A stretch of DNA of 64,000 nucleotides. It comes from Physcia stellaris (Eukaryota; Ascomycota; Lecanoromycetes; Caliciales; Physciaceae). The notes under the pieces were generated by a model that saw nothing but the letters and a program-made list of their open reading frames with translations, was not told the origin of the DNA and ran no database searches. Positions within the stretch are counted from its first letter, which is position 1. Every line of letters begins with the position of its first letter. Below are positions 56,810 through 64,000 of this stretch, piece by piece. Both the position numbers and the translations under genes were made by a program. The DNA lies in NCBI GenBank assembly GCA_018902385.1, contig JABSSW010000031.1, positions 434,001 through 498,000 on the forward strand. The letters run 5' to 3'.

Positions 56810-57657
56810 ATGACCCACAAACGCCCGCGCTCACCATCCCCCTCCCCCAACCCCTCCACCAACATCTCCAAATCCCCCAATCTCCGACCGACAATCCAAA
56901 TTCCTCGCCCTCTACTCCCCCTCCCTCCCCCAAAACCCTACAATCCCACCCCTCGACCTTAGGCGCAACACACCGCATCCTAGCCTGGCGGCGCCCCAGC
57001 AGCCAACGCTCGCTCAAAACCTCCGCGCCGCTGCTGGAAAGCAGCTACGACGACGACGGCGAGAAGCACGGCGGGAAAGCGATCGCGCAGGTCCTCGAAG
57101 CGATGGATGTGTGTGGCGCCGTTGTGGTGGCGCGGTGGTATGGCGGGGTCATGCTCGGTCCCATGCGGTTCGAGCATATTCGGAATTGTGCGAAGGCGGC
57201 GATTTTGGAATGGCGGAGGGAAGAGGGGGAGGGGGAGGGGAAGAGGGCGAAGCTTGAGGAGGAGCAGAGGGCGAAGTTGGAGCTCACGCTGCGGGAGAGG
57301 GATGAGAGTATTGTTGTTTTGAGGGGGTTGTTGGCGGAGAAGAAAGGGCAGGCTTCGTCGCAGGGGAATTTGAGTGGGTCGCCGGCGAAGGGCCCGGATT
57401 ATGGGAAGTTGCCGCTGCAGGCGCTAAAACGGCTTGAGGACGTCAGGGATGCGACTATTGGCTGGATTTTGAAGAGTATTGAAGAAGCGGAGAAGCAGAA
57501 CGAGGAGGTGAGTTCTGTAAAGGAAGCAGAAAAGCAGGATGAAGGGAGTCGTAGTATGAAAGAAGCGGAGAAGCGGAATGAAGAGACAAGTAGTGTGACC
57601 GAATCAGAGAGGACGGATGAAAAGACTGTTAGTGTGAAAGAAGCAGAGAACGCCTGA
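56810..57657 (+). pseudogene. IMPACT-family (YIH1-like) gene with frame breaks
   Basis: The core is a clear IMPACT/UPF0029 domain: LGATHRILAWRRPSSQRSL, YDDDGEKHGGKAIAQVLEAM, then GAVVVARWYGGVMLGPMRF and HIRNCAKAAI. Proteins of this family modulate GCN2-type stress signalling or are related housekeeping proteins. The natural start MTHKRPRSPSPSP (ATG 56810), the middle piece SDRQSKFLALYSPSLP and the core lie in three different frames. Each step is explained by one extra base, and both steps fall in C-rich runs near 56876-56940. No GT-AG intron fits. The gene is either a recent pseudogene or affected by assembly errors. The C-terminal extension has four 13-residue repeats like KEAEKxNEExSSV. Confidence 0.7.
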
Positions 57658-57852
57658 TGTCGAGCCAAAAGCGGCTATAATGGCTATGACTGAGTTATTC
57701 CCTATGTCAGCCCAAGGCGATACGTTGAAGTAACAAAGCCAGTAACACTGCACAGCATCCGCTGCCTGTAAACCCTTCCGTCCAAGCCTTCAGATTTTAA
57801 TATTCCTGACGCCAACAGCAAATGCGCCAAGCTCTTTCATGACCTCTCTTTG

Positions 57853-58480
57853 CTAAGCTACGTCATCCAGTCCAATGACCCCCAGCCATGGATCAGGTGG
57901 CTGCTCCCTCCTATAATCGCACTTCGTCCTCTTCCACCCGTGCATATGTAATATCAAGATGAATCCCTCCAGCAACTTCTCCAGCTCACTGAAATACAGT
58001 CTGGAGGACGGTAGCGGGCTTTGATCTCCGGGTGTGGTGACCAACAGCTGAAGGCCTTTCTTATTGACCTCGAAGCGGCGGCCGACGAGGTGATCGCGGT
58101 GGCTGAGCACTTGCTGGATGTACTCGAATGCGCGATCGAAGACCTGGGCAACGACTATGGGGGAATAAGTCTGGGGTAATTGCGGGAAGCAATCGATAAT
58201 GAGATTGCTGTTGGGAACGGGGAAGGAACTTGAGAGGGGCAGGATGGTTGAGAGAGAGGTGGTAGTGGTAGAATTCGATGGCCTAGATGGAGGAGTTGTC
58301 AGTATGAACCATGTGAGCGCATGCGCAGGACTGCAAATGGAATTGAAGGAATGAGATACGGAATGGTGCTTACGGATCCAACGCGATTGAGTTCGCAGAC
58401 CGATCTGTCTGACGACTCGGTACACGCAGGGCTGCAGAGGAAGCTAAGGCGAAGAAAGCACCACGCCAGAGTCTTCCCAT
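57853..58480 (-). CDS. hypothetical secreted protein
   Basis: Exons 58480-58374 and 58282-57853 are joined by a 91-bp intron (GTAAGC donor, CCATCTAG acceptor) with fitting phase; the product is 178 residues. The N-terminus MGRLWRGAFFALASSAALRV is a probable signal peptide. The rest has a Thr/Ser patch, then LIIDCFPQLPQ, FEYIQQVLSHRDH and YFSELEKLLEGFILILHMHGW. Few Cys are present. I do not recognise the family. Introns and signal peptide support a real gene. Confidence 0.6.
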
Positions 58481-59273
58481 CGTCCTGAAGGTGGAGATGT
58501 GGAGAACATCGAGGTGCAAGGGTGGCATCGATTTGGTCGCGTACTGGTCTCTTCTTCTGCCATTGGCGACACCCGGTTCGGAAGCGCGCACTTCATGTTG
58601 GCACAGAGCAGGGCGTGAACGGTATTACACGTCATTGGCAAGACTCCTATTCATCCAGAACCAGCGGACGAGAAGCAATAGAATCTTGTCGTACGAGTGA
58701 TCAGAGTACGAGGGCTCGGAGGGGTCGCGCACTTGACGGAGGCCCTCGGAAAAAGAGTCGGGCCGATCTGAGTCCTATCCGAAATGTCTTGGCAGCGGTA
58801 CCATTCACCTCGTGCTTCACTGGTTGGTTGAACGCTCTCATCCCAACATTCGATCTCTCCCAACCTTTGATGCAATTCGGTTTCCGCAGCGACCATGGAG
58901 CACATTTTGGCCTTACTAGCTGCGGACACATGTCCGCTTACGGCGATGCGAGAGGCTGGATCCGAACAGCGTCAGGCGCCGTTGCAGAATGATCCCAACT
59001 TTCCCCACCGGGAACAAGCTCGAGTAGTTCGATCTAATCTATGCTTAACCAATGTCGTGCAGTAACTTGCGTCAATTGGTCTAGCATGTGCTTCGACGAC
59101 TGGCTCAGCGGCGGCGGGAGCTTTGAAGGCATAAAGCCTTCAAGCGAGCGATGTCGCTCATATCGCCACTTCTCGTTACGATCTTTGTTGCATTGGCGGG
59201 GTCGATGTGGAGGCATAAGTGTTCTTGTACCGCTGTCTATTCTCATCAACCTCATCTGTAGACTGTAGCAGCA
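58481..59273. other. divergent intergenic region
   Basis: The promoters of the secreted protein (minus) and the betaine lipid synthase (plus) must lie here. Frames in this stretch are overlapping shadows without motifs. Confidence 0.45.
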
Positions 59274-62146
59274 ATGTCGTCTCTCGCTCCCATCATGGAA
59301 CGATGCCACTGGATGCTGTCTGCCCCAACCCTTTACATCCTTCTCGCCGCAATTGCTGCAGCTATTCTCGTCGGTGGGGTGCTGCTTGCGACCTGGTCGA
59401 GCTCCAAAGCTTCTGCCCAGTCCAGCGCCTTGGCCACCTATGCTCGGTTCTTCTACGCCAGCTTCTTGAAGCCGCATACCGGCGATGGCGCCGATACGGG
59501 ACAGCAAGCTGCTCTCGAAAGCTTCTATAAAGCCCAGGTACGTTGCTGCTTTAGCCTCGACCTTCGTGCTCTGCCGATGTCAAGGCCAGATATGGCATTT
59601 GCGACTCTTATGAGTAACATCTTTTTCAAGGCCGATGTCTACGATGCAACCCGTAGAAAGCTCCTTCGTGGCCGCGAAGATATGCTTGGACTCGTTGCGG
59701 CTCAACTGAAGTACAAGTCAGACCGCGGGATGTTCATGCAGCGGAAGCCCATTTGGGTGGATATAGGAGGCGGCACAGGCTACAATATCGAAGCCATGCA
59801 AGCCTATGTGGATGTGTCCAATTTCTTCGAGAAGGTGTTTCTTGTCGATCTGTCCCCTTCGCTATTGCAGGTAGCCAGGAGACGCTTCCAGCGCCTTGGT
59901 TGGGACGTAGAGATTGTGTGCCAAGACGCGAGGACATTTCGGCTTGAAGACTATATGCGGAACTTCTACCAGGATGATACCATGTTCAAAATCCATTACA
60001 GTTTCACTAGAACAGGTGCGGATCTGGTCACAATGTCATACAGTCTAAGCATGATACCAGATTATTATTGTGTATTAGACTCTCTACCCAGCCTCCTTGC
60101 TACAGATGGGACTATTGGTGTGGTAGACTTCTACGTTCAAAGCATTGTCGAACTCAGCGGCAGAACCTACACGGGAGGCTCTTTCAATCGGCACGTCACG
60201 TGGATTGGCCGAGTCTTCTGGCGAGCCTGGTTTGACGTTGACCGGGTAGGCCTGGAAGGGGCTCGAAGGGATTACCTCGAGTACAGGTTTGGCACCATCA
60301 AAACAGTCGATGAAAGGAACTACCTCCTAGGCGGCATCCCCTACTACAGTGGGTTCGACAAGTCCACCAGTACGAGACGGAAGACTCTGACGCTTCCACA
60401 GTATTTGTTGGCACTCAGCGCGGCTTGGCTGGCTCAGATGCAGAGGAACCAAAGTATGCTCAGAAATTCATCGAAAGCTTTGACGCATCGTGCACCGAGT
60501 CGCCCTATCTATCTCCGCAAAAGCATAGACTCGACATGCATGAAGCTGTCGAAAAAGCCATTCCAGTCGAACTCCGATCGAAGGCATATCAATGCGCGGT
60601 TGTCAACTTGAGTTCGAACCTACCTCTTCCATCGATGTTCTACCAGAATAGCCAACGTCGCATTTATTACGATGACCAACTTCAAAAGCATAAGCAATTC
60701 AACAACGAGTACATCTACGCCTTCACTTGGGAAGACCCAAGGGTCGACCATCGTCTTTTGAGAATTCGCGACGACGACGTGGTGTTGTGCGTGACCTCAG
60801 CTGGAGATAATGTTTTGGACTATATCTATCAAGCAAGCCCCAGACGTGTTCACGCAGTAGACCTGAATCCCAATCAAAACCACTTGCTAGAGCTTAAGGT
60901 TGCGGCGCTACAGAGTCTACCATACCTGCAAGTCTGGAAGATGTTTGGCGAGGGTCGATATCCTGATTTCCGGGAGGTACTCATATCGAAACTCAGTCCC
61001 CACCTGAGTTCGCAAGCTTGTCAATACTGGCTGAGCCATGCAAAGACTTTTGACTCCTTGCATGGACTTTACGAAACTGGAGGATCAAGGTATGTTGCAT
61101 GCCATGTATCAGAAATACTACTTACCCATACCAGGCATGCCATAAAGCTCGTACGCTGGCTATTCAGGATGTTAGGTTTGACATCCACAGTCAAGGAACT
61201 GTGCAACGCGAAGACCTTACGAGAGCAACAAGAAATCTGGCCCAGAATCCGACGTGTCCTCCTCAGCAAGCCACTGCATTGGGCAGTCGTCAGTACCGAA
61301 TGGTGGGCGTGGAAGGCTGCGGGAGTGCCTGCGGCACAAAGAAAGATGATCATCTCAGACCAATCCGAAGCGTTAGACGATGGTATCCGTGGAGAGGCGA
61401 TGTGGGAGTACATTGTCAATACCTTTGATCCTGTCGCCAAACACACGTTGATTGGCGACGAAAATTACTTCTATCTGCTCTGTCTGCAGGGGAAGTACTC
61501 CCAAAGGTGAGAACTAGCCATAAAAGGCTTGTACCTCTAGTTAATCAGGTAATAGGTGTCATCCTCAGTACTTATCACCACGAGCTCACCGCAAGCTCTC
61601 TCAGCCCGATGCTTTCGATGGACTTCGAATCCATACCGATGAGCTCCAGGAGGTCATCACGCGTATTGCTATGGGAACATTGAGCCACGCTATTGTGGGT
61701 CAACATCGAGAGACGTACTCGCTCTCACAAGTTCTGGCTGACAAAGACCTCTAGATTATGGATAGTATGGACTGGTTTGAGCCCGCAGATTCTCAAGCTC
61801 AGACGCAAATACAAGCTCTATATCGGGCTCTTAAGCTCGGAGGTAAAGTCCTCTTGCGATCTGCCAGCTTAAAGCCATGGTACATCGCCGTGTTCGAGAG
61901 AAATGGATTTGTCGCCAAGCGAGTAGGGGCGAGGTTACCCGGATCGTGTATCGACAGGTACGAGTACTTGTGGCTCAATGCTTACCATCAAAAGCGCTCG
62001 CTGATCTAAATAGGGTAAACATGTATGCTTCGACATGGGTCTGTTCAAAGCAGGAGGAAGCCACTCCACAGGGCATGACGCAGAGAAATACGAGAATAGT
62101 GTCCGTGACTTCGAGGTCGAGTATCCCAGAGGATGTTGCGATTTAA
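59274..62146 (+). CDS. BTA1: betaine lipid (DGTS) synthase, BTA1 type
   Basis: This two-domain enzyme makes diacylglyceryl-trimethylhomoserine, the phosphate-free membrane lipid that fungi use under phosphate limitation. Seven exons are placed at 59274-59537, 59631-60348, 60402-61089, 61135-61506, 61556-61694, 61755-61957 and 62014-62146, giving 838 residues in continuous phase. An N-terminal transmembrane helix (LYILLAAIAAAILVGGVLL) points to the ER. The first domain (BtaB-like) is a SAM methyltransferase with WVDIGGGTGYNIEAM, TMSYSLSMIPDYY and NRHVTWIGRVFWRAWFD. The second (BtaA-like, DUF3419) has LPLPSMFYQN, TSAGDNVLDY, VHAVDLNPNQNHLLELK and MDSMDWFEP, and transfers the homoserine part of SAM. 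The C-terminus follows VNMYASTWVC. Introns 1 and 3 are multiples of three without stops, so frame-only prediction would wrongly retain them. Confidence 0.92.
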
Positions 62147-62414
62147 TAATAGTAAGTATGCCGTGCAGGTATGTCTTGCTCACTGGATACAATATCTGTC
62201 GAGTGTAGACCTGACTCGGCGCAAGCCGGCGCAAATGATACCTTCCCCTCAAGCGCAACATTCTCCTTACTGCGGCTAATTGCCACAGCGAGGGCATAAT
62301 ACTTATCTCGAACAGCCGCCATCAGCTATCAGCCCCACCCACTCGATACATTCTGGTTTCAACGAACTATGTTCGTAATTTTCATATTCTAAGCAAAACT
62401 CTGTATAAGCAAGA
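62147..62414. other. intergenic
   Basis: This short spacer lies between the lipid synthase and the secreted protein gene, on the same strand. It holds no coding motif. Confidence 0.5.
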
Positions 62415-63712
62415 ATGAAAGTCGCTGTAGGACATCCACAGTCACTTTCACCTTTTTCCTGCATTATTATCTATTGCCTTGTGTGTCCTCGGGTATCGTC
62501 GTGTACCGGCATTCCATATCCTTATATCTCTCGAATCAACGAAACTAGTAACTTCACTAGTCTAGAGAGTCTGTCCGCTCCCTACAAGCCTGGCCTTCCC
62601 GTGTGTGCCCCGAAATTGATTGGAGACAATCTCAAATGGGACAGCTGCCGCAACGCATGGGCTAAAATCTCACGCACAACGGAGCCAATCAAATACGGAT
62701 CACGCAGCTACCGTGGTTCAAGGGATGTCACCGCTCCGTTCCGATACTTGAGCGATGATGGATTGTGTGCTATCGATATCGTGCTCCATTTAGCACGCGT
62801 TCGCGATCAGCAAGGGTGGGATATCACGACTGGACAGGATCTCAGCGACCGAGCTCAGCAGGTGCTTTCGTTTTGCGTAGTATTGGGCATCGGGGGGGCG
62901 GTTAGAGACTACGGTCAGTTTATCGCACCCAGAGACTATCTGCTGATTTCCTAGCCAAAAGAATGCGTGACTGAGTCAAAGACTCGTAGCCGTAAATCAG
63001 GAACTTGTCCTTTACGTGCGGCCATACGAACCAAGAGTCGACTGTAGCCCAAGACCGGGGAGAGTACCGAGCACGAAAGCCTGCGAGGCAGCACTGCAGC
63101 TGCTGCCAAGCGACAAGGAATTTTCATGGTGGGGAACGGGTCAGCATATTGGGCCTCAGAGGACATACTACCATTTACCGGAAGTCTATGAAGATCGTGA
63201 GTCCCTCATTTCTCTTCATCGTCCCCCTTCTTCCCCCTTTTGAGTCCGTTATGGCAAAAATCGCGTCGAGCTTCCTTTGTCCACATCCTATTCCCATCAA
63301 TTCGCCCCTGATATGATAAAAAATGCTCCTTCTCCAAGCATGCTGTTCTGGCACTCTGGTCGGTTTTGCTGCCATGTCAATCCCATGATGATGCAGCAAC
63401 ATGGACTAATACATAGTAGACTCTCGACGCTGCCGCATCACCATATCGATGCCACCAAGCAGAGCGCTCGAGAAGGCTAGAGCTAACGATGTCTGGGAGG
63501 CAGCTGTATCGATCAATACGCTGTGTGTGCAACATGGAATGACGGGCTCGGTCGGTTTTATAGGTGCGTTATTTGGATCTTCTAAGTCACGTGCTCTTTG
63601 GGAATTAGGGATCGCTCGATGGGTTTTGACCAGCTTGGGGGGCTGTCTATTGGTTATGGCTAGAGTGGCTGACTGGGACTTGTTTAGGGGAGGGTGGGCA
63701 GTTGACTGTTGA
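62415..63712 (+). CDS. two-module secreted protein
   Basis: Four exons, 62415-62913, 62990-63196, 63420-63563 and 63609-63712, give 317 residues; the last intron (45 bp, in frame) is the least certain. The N-terminus has a hydrophobic segment (CIIIYCLVC) that should act as a signal peptide. Module 1 has SCRNAWAKIS, RYLSDDGLCAIDIV and VLSFCVVLGIGGAVRDYG. Module 2 has VDCSPRPG, TKACEAALQLLP, RRCRITISMP, VWEAAVSINTLCV and GIARWV. Each module repeats a pattern of Cys, helix, an R-x-C-x-I/V strand, then a helix ending in C-V. This is a widespread but uncharacterised secreted family in filamentous ascomycetes. Function is unknown; cell-surface or host-interaction roles are speculation. Confidence 0.65.
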
Positions 63713-64000
63713 GATAAGTGGTTGAGCTGCACTTTTCTTGCCAGTGCGTGGGTGTCACAGAGACTTGGCAGCCTTCATGACTACCTCAGGCTGAATAGAG
63801 CCATGGTTTGACGTCACACAGCGTCACACTCTTTGAGATGTGGACAATTTCCTGAATCTATTTTTACACGGCTAATGAAACGACTCATGACACCTTACAT
63901 ACAGTTACCACACCAGGTATAAGACCGTCTCATTCCATTCGCAGCAAGTGCCCCTCTAGCTTCATTCAAGTGTCTGTTTCGATCTCGGTAGAATATCTCT
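63713..64000. other. window end, no supported gene
   Basis: No coding motif is seen. The sequence probably contains the 3' end of the secreted-protein gene and part of the next promoter. Confidence 0.4.

Noticed and set aside
60349-60401. Frameshift mutation in the betaine lipid synthase between the two domains
   Set aside because: A 53-bp GT-AG intron restores the frame exactly and yields the conserved GGIPYY region followed by a hydrophobic residue and VG, so no mutation is needed.
61694-61757. In-frame TAG before MDSMDWF in the betaine lipid synthase as a nonsense mutation
   Set aside because: The TAG is the acceptor end of a 60-bp intron whose removal gives the expected family sequence.

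Overview
This is nuclear DNA of a filamentous ascomycete (Pezizomycotina). Genes are split by many 45-100 bp GT-AG introns. The recognisable families are typical of such fungi: a rhodopsin-like 7TM protein, a PhiA-type wall protein, DUF3237, a PigL_N/STAND-type N-terminal domain, small secreted proteins and a betaine lipid synthase. The class cannot be fixed from sequence alone. All exon coordinates were worked out by eye from splice signals, phase and family patterns, without RNA evidence.

Layout. 1-11.5 kb is gene-poor and decayed, with short ORF remnants only. 12.3-20.9 kb is a normal gene block: rhodopsin-like protein, secreted SGNH hydrolase with a 24-bp minisatellite upstream, Cys-rich single-pass membrane protein, PSI-domain membrane protein and DUF3237 protein. 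21.4-22.8 kb holds a broken HeLo/kinase-like gene. 24-30 kb holds a large charged protein with two Cys/His motifs, an OTU-like protein and a secreted Cys-rich protein. 30.7-31.2 kb has an alpha/beta-hydrolase fragment.

A small secreted Cys protein at 32.0-32.6 kb lies just before a block of about 7 kb (33.03-40.2 kb) that is extremely AT-rich. In this block GG and CC are almost absent, but CpA and CpG survive, which is unlike classical repeat-induced point mutation (RIP). A short inverted repeat, TTCATT-N3-AATGAA, recurs through it. The right edge is sharp. About 420 bp beyond it starts a PigL_N plus SH3 gene with a PP1-docking-like motif.

43-51.6 kb carries a PhiA-like secreted protein, a cold-shock-domain pseudogene and four RING-finger genes in two paralogous pairs (45.1, 47.05, 48.9 and 50.7 kb). 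52-58.5 kb has secreted and hypothetical genes and an IMPACT-family gene whose frame breaks in C-rich runs. 59.3-62.1 kb is a seven-exon BTA1-type betaine lipid synthase. A two-module secreted protein follows at 62.4-63.7 kb.

No biosynthetic cluster, rRNA, tRNA, CRISPR array or intact transposon was found. The window reads as a two-compartment region: ordinary genes on one side, and an AT-rich compartment flanked by a fast-evolving type of gene (a small secreted protein and a PigL_N fusion), with a lineage-expanded RING family further on.
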